Positions 1-5,042 of a stretch of DNA of 5,383 nucleotides are shown here, in pieces (position 1 is the stretch's first letter; each line of letters starts with the position of its first letter). The translations under genes and the position numbers were made by a program. The notes under the pieces are model-generated. The model was not told where the DNA came from. It did not search any database and saw only the letters and a list, made by a program, of their open reading frames with translations. This stretch comes from Nitrospirota bacterium (lineage in GTDB: Bacteria; Nitrospirota; Thermodesulfovibrionia; Thermodesulfovibrionales; SM23-35): contig JAOUJR010000135.1 in assembly GCA_029883145.1 (NCBI GenBank), forward strand, positions 1 to 5,383, in the 5' to 3' direction.

Positions 1-849
1 CTCAAGAATCCCTTGAAGAGCATGTTGTCTTGTAATGAACTGAAAAAGTTTGCATATGATCATAATGTTCATTCTGTATTATTAATCCCGCTCAAAGCCA
101 AGGACGAGATTAATTATTTTCTTATTTTTTATGCCACTGACCGTCGCCAATATTTCACAGAACAGGAGATCGAGCTCTTAAGCTTCTTAGGAAAAGAGAT
201 AATGAAGGCACTCAGGATTGAGAAACTGGATGACGTGTTACATGACTTTAAGAACCCGAGTATTGCCATTGCTGGTTTTGCAAAGAGGGCAAAAAAACTT
301 CTCGAAATAGAAAATATTGAAAGTGTCAGAAACAAGATAGCTGAATATCTCGATATTATTATGAACGAAACAATCAGAATGCAGGAGTTAGTCATCTTTC
401 CAAATGTTGAGGGTCAAGAAAGGATTATTGACCTTACCGATGTTCTTAAAAGTCGTTTCAGGATTAATGAAGAGGCTATTAAAGAGCAGAGAAGAACTAA
501 TATTACACTTATACAAGATGAGCTATCTTCGGGTTTATTAATCTATTGTTCTCCTTTTGCATTAGAGCGGGTCCTGGATAACCTTCTTACCAATGCGACG
601 AGTGCTGTACCCGCAAAGGGAGGAGATTTGTCCATAAAGAGTTACCGGAGTGGTCAGATGGCTTGCTTTGAGATACGCAATACTGGAAAAATTCCGGAAG
701 AAAACATTGAACAGATTAAACGTGGAGAAGTAAAAGGCCGCGGTCTTAGTATTATTTATCGTTTTATACAAACAATGAATGGAAACCTTGAGGTTTTCAC
801 TGATGAAGACTCTACAACTTTCCGTGTGATGATTCCGCTCTATCAATAA
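1..849 (+). CDS. Sensor histidine kinase, C-terminal part (GAF end, HisKA, HATPase_c); 5' truncated by window
   Basis: The frame is open to base 1 (Leu-Lys-Asn-Pro precede the TTG at 13), so this is most likely the 3' part of a longer gene and TTG 13 is not a convincing start. Residue numbers count from that TTG. Residues 1-68 look like the end of a GAF sensory domain (VLLIPLKAKDE, then FTEQEIELLSFLG). The dimerisation/phosphoacceptor helix follows, with His77 in the H-box LHDFKNPSIA (DNA 241-243). The HATPase domain shows an N-box around Asn190 and Asn194 (LDNLLTNA), a G1-type NTG at 223-225 and a glycine box GRGLSII at 242-248. The ATP-lid region is short. The family autophosphorylates the histidine and passes phosphate to a response regulator, presumably in the cytoplasm here, since no membrane helix is visible in this part. 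No receiver domain follows and no regulator gene is adjacent. The kinase assignment is firm; the signal is unknown. Confidence 0.9.
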   Translation, partial: LKNPLKSMLSCNELKKFAYDHNVHSVLLIPLKAKDEINYFLIFYATDRRQYFTEQEIELLSFLGKEIMKALRIEKLDDVLHDFKNPSIAIAGFAKRAKKLLEIENIESVRNKIAEYLDIIMNETIRMQELVIFPNVEGQERIIDLTDVLKSRFRINEEAIKEQRRTNITLIQDELSSGLLIYCSPFALERVLDNLLTNATSAVPAKGGDLSIKSYRSGQMACFEIRNTGKIPEENIEQIKRGEVKGRGLSIIYRFIQTMNGNLEVFTDEDSTTFRVMIPLYQ

Positions 850-854
850 ACAGC

Positions 855-870
855 CCCCTATTGAGAGGGG
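855..870 (+). terminator. Weak hairpin just after the histidine kinase stop
   Basis: CCCCT (855-859) pairs with AGGGG (866-870) across a six-base loop, starting six bases after the kinase TAA. The following bases, TTAGTTGTAA, are only loosely T-rich, so this is at best a weak intrinsic terminator. It is the only stem near the end of the gene. Confidence 0.3.
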
Positions 871-889
871 TTAGTTGTAAAGGGATAGT

Positions 890-1015
890 ATGAAAACAGA
901 TATTCAAACCCCGGTTATCACCGGTACGCCGGTCATTGATGTACCAAAAATTTTAGAGTGGCCACCAGATAGTGGTTATCAGGAACGTCCATACAAGCTG
1001 AGGGTCAAGATGTAG
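890..1015 (+). CDS. Possible 41-residue protein or gene fragment, unknown function
   Basis: ATG 890 opens 41 codons ending at TAG 1013-1015, preceded by AGGGA five bases upstream as a possible Shine-Dalgarno. The product starts MKTDIQTPVITGTPVIDVPK and continues with ILEWPPDSGYQERPYKLRVKM. The composition is protein-like, but I do not recognise a family. It has no signal peptide or membrane segment. Its last nine codons lie antisense to the stretch that reads as a methylase remnant on the other strand, so the two cannot both be original coding sequence there. It may be a fragment joined to the remnant near base 985. Low confidence. Confidence 0.25.
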   Translation: MKTDIQTPVITGTPVIDVPKILEWPPDSGYQERPYKLRVKM

Positions 1016-1168
1016 ATAGTAATCATATTTCCTGGACTTAGGGGTTAAAGTATCATAAGAGGCAAGTCCTACTGGAACAACATTCTTCCTTGTTTCGGTT
1101 TCATACCTGCATGTTCTACATCTTCTTCCCTTTTCCTTGTTCTCTTTGTCAATAAATCTACCTTATAT
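953..1168 (-). pseudogene. Decayed fragment resembling an adenine-specific DNA methylase
   Basis: On the minus strand one frame is open from about 1168 to TAA 955-953. It contains RYETETRKNVVPVGLASYDT followed by LTPKSRKYDYYLHLDPQLVWT. From memory, the tail YDYYLHLDPQLVW resembles a conserved segment of large adenine-specific DNA methylases (restriction-modification type), where the following residues are usually G-K and then a charged stretch. Here the match stops after Trp-Thr and is replaced by FLITTIWWPL and a stop. There is no ATG and no Shine-Dalgarno at the 5' end, and about 70 codons remain of a protein normally several hundred long. I read this as a remnant truncated at both ends, with a junction near base 985. 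The family assignment is from memory of the motif and needs a database search. Confidence 0.45.
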
Positions 1169-1185
1169 AATATATCTCACTATTT

Positions 1186-1461
1186 TTACAGCCGTTTCTC
1201 TATCTTCCCATAAACATCTTTTCTATGAATTATTCCCAGTATCCAAACCTCGGTTTCAACAATTTTGAATACAACCCTGTATTCTCCTACTCTAAGCTTC
1301 CAGTATCCTTTCAGTGTTTTTCTCAGAGGCTCACCGTATTGATGGGGTGCGGTCTGTAGTCGCTCTTCAACAGCTTTCTTGATACGTAATCGCAATTTTT
1401 CGTTGATTTTAGGAATATCAATTTCTTTAACATCAGGATGGTATCTCAGAGTAAAGGGCAA
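1186..1461 (-). CDS. RelE/ParE-superfamily toxin of a type II TA module
   Basis: This 91-residue protein has the RelE/ParE fold signature. The N-terminal strand and helices (FTLRYHPDVKEID, then INEKLRLRIKKAVEERL) are followed by GEPLRKTLKGYWKLRVGEYRV at about residues 43-63, and the C-terminal strand ends in the typical HRKDVYG (His79, Arg80, Tyr84). Known members either cut ribosome-bound mRNA or poison gyrase; the sequence alone does not say which. The start is my choice. TTG 1461 lies ten bases after GAGG (1475-1472). The in-frame TTG at 1470 is only one base from that GAGG and would add Met-Val-Ile. With the 1461 start the gene begins two bases after the antitoxin stop, so translation is probably coupled. 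The gene is second in the operon and intact. Confidence 0.88.
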   Translation of the reverse strand: MPFTLRYHPDVKEIDIPKINEKLRLRIKKAVEERLQTAPHQYGEPLRKTLKGYWKLRVGEYRVVFKIVETEVWILGIIHRKDVYGKIEKRL

Positions 1462-1463
1462 GA

Positions 1464-1688
1464 TTACCAAACCTCGGCGTGTTTTAAGGATTTTGTTTTG
1501 CTGAAAGTTCGCTCTCTTTTTTCAGCAAGAACAGCCAAAGCAACATCTTCCTCCATTTCCAGAGCCTCTCTTATGAGGTCACGTACTTTAAGTGACAAAG
1601 AAACGCCGTCTCTTTTAGCAAGATGTTCAACACTCTTATATAAAGGTGTTTCTAATACGACATTTACTCTTGGATTCTTTGTTGGCAT
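1464..1688 (-). CDS. Ribbon-helix-helix antitoxin partner of the RelE/ParE toxin
   Basis: The 74-residue protein starts MPTKNPRVNVVLETPLYKSV. A short basic N-terminal strand (RVNVVLE, about residues 7-13) and two helices (PLYKSVEHLAKRDG, then SLSLKVRDLIREALEME) match the ribbon-helix-helix DNA-binding fold, which binds DNA as a dimer. The charged C-terminal tail from about residue 46 (LAVLAEKRERTFSK onward) would be the toxin-binding part. An ATG ten codons upstream (1718) also opens the frame. ATG 1688 is preferred because GGAGGT (1701-1696) lies seven bases before it, and because the upstream start would fall inside the promoter region. The family binds and neutralises the toxin and represses its own operon; the inverted repeat over the promoter fits that role. 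Confidence 0.85.
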   Translation of the reverse strand: MPTKNPRVNVVLETPLYKSVEHLAKRDGVSLSLKVRDLIREALEMEEDVALAVLAEKRERTFSKTKSLKHAEVW

Positions 1689-1708
1689 ATTCTTTACCTC
1701 CGGAATAA

Positions 1709-1737
1709 AGTGTATCACTTATAATACACCATGTCAA
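1709..1737 (-). promoter_or_regulatory. TA operon promoter with overlapping inverted-repeat operator
   Basis: Reading the minus strand, a perfect -35 TTGACA (1737-1732) is followed after exactly 17 bases by TACACT (1714-1709). On the plus strand GTGTAT (1710-1715) and ATACAC (1724-1729) form a perfect six-base inverted repeat with an eight-base spacer, covering the -10 element and part of the promoter spacer. A ribbon-helix-helix dimer bound there would block RNA polymerase, the standard autoregulation of such modules. The predicted transcript would start near 1702, leaving a very short leader that begins with the Shine-Dalgarno. Promoter and repeat are seen directly; operator function is inferred. 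Confidence 0.65.
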
Positions 1738-1808
1738 TACTTTTAAAACAATATCCATATCCACTTATCCATACTGTAAATCTAGTATTTTTATGATTCC
1801 TCACAAAG

Positions 1809-1844
1809 ATAGTTTAAAGGATGAGAATTATCCTCATTCACTAT
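1809..1844 (-). terminator. Two-tier hairpin at the end of tyrS
   Basis: Inner arms ATGAG (1821-1825) and CTCAT (1833-1837) and outer arms ATAGT (1809-1813) and ACTAT (1840-1844) surround the tyrS stop codon (1843-1841). In the minus-strand RNA the inner stem extends by a G-U and an A-U pair to about seven pairs with a three-base loop. The outer arms are separated by unequal internal loops. No long U-tract follows on the tyrS side (only CTTTG), so termination would be weak. The better T-rich flank is on the plus side, where no gene needs it. Confidence 0.35.
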
Positions 1845-3094
1845 TTTATTATTACCTTATAAAATTTCCTCTTACCTACTTTGATAATGTGCTCGCCTTG
1901 CGTAAGCATTGTATTTGAATCAGTGACTACAACATCATTTACTTTAATGCCACCTTGTTTAATAAGCCTAATTGCCTCACTGGTGCTTTTAGCAAGACCA
2001 GTGTCTTTCATTATCTGAGGGAGCCAGTTAATATTTGCTCTACCAGTAGCTGAAACTTCTGGCAGAGGTAAAGTTGACTCTGCCCATACATAAATTTTAA
2101 CAGGCATATCATCAGGAATGCCTTTTTCCTTATGGATATGGTCGAATTCTTCTTTTACTTTGATGGCTTCATCTTTGCTCCAGTATCTCTCCACAATCTC
2201 AAGTGCAAGATCTTCCTTCACATGTTTCGGATGAACCTTACCGTTCTTGATTCCTTCTTTCAATGAATCAAGTTCTTCCATAGTAATATGGCTTAGTAAT
2301 TCATAATACCTGAGCATAAGTTCATCACTTATGGACATTATCTTGCCGTACATTTCTTGAGGAGGTTCATTAATGCCTATATAATTCCCGAGGCTCTTAC
2401 TCATCTTCTTCACCCCGTCAAGACCCTCAAGGAGCGGCATGATCACAAGACACTGTGGCTCCTGGCCATATTCCTTCTGGAGTTCTCTTCCGACAATAAG
2501 GTTGAATTTCTGGTCTGTGCCTCCAAGCTCGACATCAGCATGAAGTTTTACAGAATCATACCCTTGTATTAACGGATACATGAACTCATGAATACCAATC
2601 GGATTCTGACTACTCCACCTCTGCCTGAAGTCCTCCCTTTCGAACATCCTTGCAACTGTATATCTGCTCGAAAGGTATATCATATCCGTTGCAGTCATGC
2701 CCGACATCCATTCTGAATTAAAAACAACCTTTGTCTTTTCAGGGTCAAGTATCTTAAACACCTGCTCTTTGTAAGTCTCAGCATTTTTTAACACATCTTC
2801 TCGTGTGAGTGGTTTTCTCATCTCGCTCTTCCCGCTTGGATCACCAATCATCCCGGTAAAATCACCGATAAGAAATATCACCTGATGTCCGAGTTCCTGG
2901 AACTGCCGCATTTTTTCAAGCAAAACAGTATGACCGAGATGGATGTCAGGAGCAGTGGGGTCAAAACCAGCCTTTATCTTAAGAGGCTTTTTTTCTTTAT
3001 GAGATTTTTCGAGTTTCTTTAAAAGATCATCTTCGACTATTATCTCAAAAGCGCCTCTTTTTATTATCTCAATTTGTTTCTCGGGTTGTAACAT
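1841..3094 (-). CDS. tyrS: Tyrosyl-tRNA synthetase
   Basis: This cytoplasmic class I aminoacyl-tRNA synthetase joins tyrosine to tRNA-Tyr using ATP. The 417-residue product is full length for the bacterial TyrZ-like type. The HIGH-type signature HLGH is at residues 52-55 within [16 protein letters not shown]. The tyrosine-pocket segment [10 protein letters not shown] is at 173-182, GGTDQKFN at 191-198 and the KMSKS loop at 230-234. An S4 RNA-binding domain occupies about 353-413. The start at ATG 3094 fits the usual N-terminus ([13 protein letters not shown]), although no Shine-Dalgarno precedes it. A well-spaced promoter ends only nine bases upstream, so the mRNA may be almost leaderless. 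The TPR gene ends 51 bases upstream on the same strand and could also read through. There is no room for a T-box leader. Confidence 0.98.
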   Translation of the reverse strand: MLQPEKQIEIIKRGAFEIIVEDDLLKKLEKSHKEKKPLKIKAGFDPTAPDIHLGHTVLLEKMRQFQELGHQVIFLIGDFTGMIGDPSGKSEMRKPLTREDVLKNAETYKEQVFKILDPEKTKVVFNSEWMSGMTATDMIYLSSRYTVARMFEREDFRQRWSSQNPIGIHEFMYPLIQGYDSVKLHADVELGGTDQKFNLIVGRELQKEYGQEPQCLVIMPLLEGLDGVKKMSKSLGNYIGINEPPQEMYGKIMSISDELMLRYYELLSHITMEELDSLKEGIKNGKVHPKHVKEDLALEIVERYWSKDEAIKVKEEFDHIHKEKGIPDDMPVKIYVWAESTLPLPEVSATGRANINWLPQIMKDTGLAKSTSEAIRLIKQGGIKVNDVVVTDSNTMLTQGEHIIKVGKRKFYKVIIK

Positions 3095-3103
3095 AATCTA
3101 AAT

Positions 3104-3132
3104 ATAATAAAGCCTGAAATGAATAAGGTCAA
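3104..3132 (-). promoter_or_regulatory. Candidate tyrS promoter giving a near-leaderless transcript
   Basis: On the minus strand TTGACC (3132-3127) and TATTAT (3109-3104) are separated by exactly 17 bases, each one mismatch from the sigma-70 consensus. The tyrS ATG begins at 3094, nine bases after the -10. The transcript would therefore start about three bases before the ATG, which agrees with the absence of a Shine-Dalgarno there. Predicted from sequence only. Confidence 0.5.
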
Positions 3133-3145
3133 TTGCTATCATTAA

Positions 3146-3589
3146 TTATCGGAGTCTCAACACCTTGAGTATTACTCCCAGATACTTATTAAGTGGGTTA
3201 CTTCTCTTTAGAAAGGGGATAACAGGCGTTTTTCTTGTTCCAAGCTTGTTCAATTCATCAATAATTTGCTCGTTTGTCTCATGTTTTAAGCCTTTCCTAA
3301 ATGTCTCTACCGCATCCGTTTTTTTATTGATAAGAAGGTATATCCTGCCAAGATTTAAGTAGTGAATGGAATTTTTTGGTTCCCTTTCAATTGCTTCAGC
3401 GCATAATGAAATTGCCTTATTGAATTGTCCCCGTTCTCTTGCTATACAATAGGCAAAGTAGGAACAATAAACGGGGTTGTTTTCCATTTCTATTGCTTTT
3501 TCAAAACAGGAGAGAGCAGAAAGTGTATTACCCTGAAGAAGCGCTCCCAAGCCTTTTGTGAACAGCCTTTCTGCTTCTGTATCCGGCAT
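3146..3589 (-). CDS. Small tetratricopeptide-repeat (TPR) protein
   Basis: This 147-residue soluble protein is built almost entirely of TPR helix pairs. Repeats lie at about 4-37 (AERLFTKGLGALLQGN, then ALSCFEKAIEME), 38-72 (NKAISLCAEAIEREPKN) and 73-105 (HYLNLGRIYLLINK, then DAVETFRKGL). TPR arrays bind other proteins; no partner or enzymatic domain is visible. The C-terminus from about residue 114 is a basic tail, GTRKTPVIPFLKRSNPLNKY and then LGVILKVLRLR. It resembles a tail I recall on similar small TPR proteins, but I cannot place it. No signal peptide or membrane helix is present. The start at ATG 3589 begins just ahead of the first repeat, but no Shine-Dalgarno is seen in the AT-rich bases before it. 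It lies 51 bases upstream of tyrS on the same strand and may be cotranscribed with it. Confidence 0.85.
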   Translation of the reverse strand: MPDTEAERLFTKGLGALLQGNTLSALSCFEKAIEMENNPVYCSYFAYCIARERGQFNKAISLCAEAIEREPKNSIHYLNLGRIYLLINKKTDAVETFRKGLKHETNEQIIDELNKLGTRKTPVIPFLKRSNPLNKYLGVILKVLRLR

Positions 3590-3750
3590 GTAATAATTTT
3601 AGATTATTTTTTTTATATCGTCCACCTTATAATTCTCGAATAGCCCACAGAGATTATAACCTGTAAGCTTAAGAATAAACGTCAATCATGTCATTATTGA
3701 CTGCTGCTTCCTCTTACCAAAACTAGAATTGTTTAAACCTAAAATGTTTC

Positions 3751-3779
3751 TTGTAGTAAACAGAGAGAGTTGTTATTAT
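3751..3779 (+). promoter_or_regulatory. Candidate promoter for the mntA-hepT operon
   Basis: TTGTAG (3751-3756) and TATTAT (3774-3779) are 17 bases apart. The -10 has one mismatch to consensus, but the -35 matches only TTG. Transcription from here would start near 3786 and give a leader of about 130 bases before the mntA ATG, containing the short frame at 3806 and the nested hairpin at 3871-3909. Confidence 0.35.
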
Positions 3780-3805
3780 CTAACCTATGAATTCTTTAAA
3801 AAACA

Positions 3806-3913
3806 ATGTATTATCAGAACGTAAAAAGGTTGAGCAATGGGGAGAAGAAGACTGAAGATTCTATAAAGGTTTATCCTGAGGTTGACAACCTTATAACTAT
3901 ACAGGATAATTAG
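3806..3913 (+). CDS. Possible 35-residue leader peptide ahead of mntA
   Basis: ATG 3806 opens 35 codons (MYYQNVKRLSNGEKKTEDSI, then KVYPEVDNLITIQDN) ending at TAG 3911-3913, two bases before the mntA ATG. The peptide is polar with no recognised family. No Shine-Dalgarno precedes the ATG. A second frame, ATG 3787 to TGA 3855 (22 codons), overlaps it out of phase. It could be a leader peptide coupled to mntA, a gene remnant or chance. Its 3' end runs through the whole hairpin that covers the mntA Shine-Dalgarno. Confidence 0.2.
   Translation: MYYQNVKRLSNGEKKTEDSIKVYPEVDNLITIQDN
3871..3909 (+). promoter_or_regulatory. Nested inverted repeat covering the mntA Shine-Dalgarno
   Basis: TTATCCTG (3871-3878) pairs perfectly with CAGGATAA (3902-3909). 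Between them lies GGTTG-A-CAACC (3880-3890), which in RNA could form a GGTT/AACC stem with a three-base loop. The outer 3' arm contains AGGA (3903-3906), the mntA Shine-Dalgarno, nine bases before the ATG. It may act as an RNA switch limiting mntA translation or as a DNA operator. The repeat is certain; its function is inferred. Confidence 0.45.
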
Positions 3914-3915
3914 AC

Positions 3916-4341
3916 ATGATAAAATTTGAAAGACTACCAGCAAATATCCTCTCAAGAATCCCTGAGGTTAAAAGGGTTCTTGCTCAGGATGATAATGTTA
4001 TTTTTGCGTACATCTTCGGTGGGCTTGCTGAAGGCAAAGATAAACCGCTCTCAGACATAGATATCTCTGTTTATCTTAGAGACACTGATAATCTTGCAGA
4101 ATACAAGCTTCAACTTTTTAATATGCTTGCAGATGTACTCGGGACAAGCGAACTTGACCTTATAATACTTAATACAGCGCCCATCAGCATTACAGGAAGG
4201 ATTTTGCAGAATAAACAGATTCTTGTAGATAAGGAGCCATCAGTTCGCCATGCATATGAATCACTCACATTAAGGAAATTCTTTGATTTCAGGATAAAAG
4301 AAGATGCTCTGTTTTCGATGAGGTATGGAATTGGTAGATAA
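3916..4341 (+). CDS. mntA: MNT-domain nucleotidyltransferase antitoxin (type VII TA)
   Basis: This 141-residue protein is the minimal nucleotidyltransferase (MNT) half of a HEPN-MNT pair. In studied systems MntA transfers AMP from ATP to a tyrosine beside the HepT active site and thereby silences it. The core reads AYIFGGLAEGKDKPLSDIDI at residues 31-50. It shows the GSx10DxD spacing with Asp47 and Asp49 as metal-binding acids and a likely third acid at Asp81 (ELDLIIL). Position 36 is Gly where the classical motif has Ser. The C-terminal half is helical and supports the fold. ATG 3916 has AGGA nine bases upstream, so the start is well supported. The gene's 3' end overlaps hepT. The long leader and hairpin suggest translational or transcriptional control. 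Confidence 0.9.
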   Translation: MIKFERLPANILSRIPEVKRVLAQDDNVIFAYIFGGLAEGKDKPLSDIDISVYLRDTDNLAEYKLQLFNMLADVLGTSELDLIILNTAPISITGRILQNKQILVDKEPSVRHAYESLTLRKFFDFRIKEDALFSMRYGIGR

Positions 4342-4759
4342 GGCTGTTATTCTCAGAAAGGTTTCCGAACTTGAAGTATATCAAAAACAGATAAGAGAGT
4401 TCTCTGATATAACACTTCAAGGTTACAAAGCTGACTGGAAGACTCAGCGTATAGTTGAAAGAACCCTCCAGATAATGATAGAGACGTGTGCGGACATTGC
4501 CAATCATATTGTTTCAGATAGGGGTATGAGGTCTCCAACAAGTTATACTGATACATTCAAGGTTTTATTTGAAAATAATATTATTGACTCGGAGCTTTTT
4601 ACTATTATGGAAAAGATGGCAAAGTTCAGAAATATTGTTGTCCACCAGTATGAGGAGGTTGATGCTGAGATTGTGATTTTTATCTTAATGAAACACCTCG
4701 GAGACTTTGAGAGATTTAAAGAGACAATTCTGACTTATCTAAAAAGTCTTTCGAATTAA
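4331..4759 (+). CDS. hepT: HEPN-domain RNase toxin (DUF86 family)
   Basis: This 142-residue all-helical protein is the HEPN toxin partner of MntA. The active-site motif Rx4HxY is present as RNIVVHQY (Arg100, His105, Tyr107); the tyrosine corresponds to the residue that MntA AMPylates in characterised systems. HEPN toxins of this family cut RNA, and related ones attack tRNA. The start is my choice. TTG 4331 lies seven bases after GAGG (4320-4323) and gives MVDKAVILRKVSELEVYQ, which matches the usual family N-terminus. ATG 4325 in the same frame adds two residues and is only one base from that GAGG. Either way the gene overlaps the end of mntA (11 or 17 bases), which indicates translational coupling. 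All key residues are intact, so the toxin should be active. Confidence 0.92.
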   Translation: MVDKAVILRKVSELEVYQKQIREFSDITLQGYKADWKTQRIVERTLQIMIETCADIANHIVSDRGMRSPTSYTDTFKVLFENNIIDSELFTIMEKMAKFRNIVVHQYEEVDAEIVIFILMKHLGDFERFKETILTYLKSLSN

Positions 4760-4786
4760 TAAGATTAATAATTCCACGAGGAGTTA

Positions 4787-4915
4787 CTGAAAAGGTTTGT
4801 AGTTACGGTAACTAATGGCAAACTGATTTCTGCCTCTGGGAGCAGATTTTTTATGGAGAGTTTGATGGAAATTAGAGAAAAGGGTGCTGTTGAAGATTGT
4901 TGGAGAATGAGATGA
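4787..4915 (+). pseudogene. Short frame lacking a standard start, possible remnant
   Basis: Downstream of hepT, GAGGAG (4778-4783) is followed three bases later by CTG 4787. This opens 42 codons, LKRFVVTVTNGKLISASGSR then FFMESLMEIREKGAVEDCWR and Met-Arg, ending at TGA 4913-4915. The sequence looks protein-like, with a beta-strand start and an amphipathic helix, but I do not recognise it. The frame has no ATG, GTG or TTG upstream; a stop lies at 4769-4771. The first ATG is internal (FFM), and from there only 19 codons remain. It may use CTG, or be the beginning of a degraded gene. Confidence 0.3.
4800..4814. repeat. 15-base palindrome downstream of hepT
   Basis: TAGTTAC-G-GTAACTA is a perfect inverted repeat with seven-base arms around one central base. 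It lies inside the 42-codon frame and could be a protein-binding site or chance. No second copy was seen in the window. Confidence 0.4.
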
Positions 4916-5042
4916 TTAACCCTTTCTTCCTGAAGTTCTCATTTCCAATAAATGCGAAAATAGTGTAGATTATATCCAGCAATCAATGTGGGTTGCGAGT
5001 TCTGGATAGAATTATGTAAGGGTAGGAAAGAGGCGTGGATAT

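Larger units (their letters stand above)
3590..3915. other. Divergent intergenic region between the TPR gene and mntA
   Basis: About 326 bases separate the minus-strand TPR gene from plus-strand mntA. No RNA gene or named protein is visible. The region holds an inverted repeat GTCAAT/ATTGAC (3681-3686, 3696-3701, nine-base spacer), the eight-base palindrome GTTTAAAC (3731-3738), a candidate plus-strand promoter, a 35-codon frame and the nested inverted repeat before mntA. I see no well-spaced promoter for the TPR gene: TTGACG (3686-3681) and TATAAT on the minus strand are 21 bases apart. Confidence 0.5.

Noticed and set aside
1..13. The 13-mer CTCAAGAATCCCT occurs at 1-13 and again at 3951-3963
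   Set aside because: The copies lie in different reading frames of unrelated genes with no similarity around them, so chance is the simplest explanation.
1007..1124. Inverted repeat AAGATGTAGA (1007-1016) and TCTACATCTT (1115-1124)
   Set aside because: Ten-base arms about 100 bases apart do not extend further and show no target duplication or transposase, so they do not support a mobile element.
1145..1175. Plus-strand promoter-like TTGTCA with TATAAT downstream of the toxin
   Set aside because: Spacing to TATAAT is about 14 bases, and the transcript would only run antisense to the TA genes.
1438..1746. Plus-strand open frame of 102 codons across the TA operon
   Set aside because: It lies antisense to the well-supported antitoxin and toxin genes, and its translation is Ser/Thr/Phe-rich without any domain.
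4289..4556. Minus-strand open frames across the mntA-hepT overlap
   Set aside because: They are antisense shadows of hepT, which has an intact Rx4HxY motif and family-like length.
4973..5008. Inverted repeat TATCCAG/CTGGATA ahead of the small helical protein gene
   Set aside because: Seven-base arms with a 22-base loop, without a T-tract or promoter context, are not enough to call a terminator or operator.
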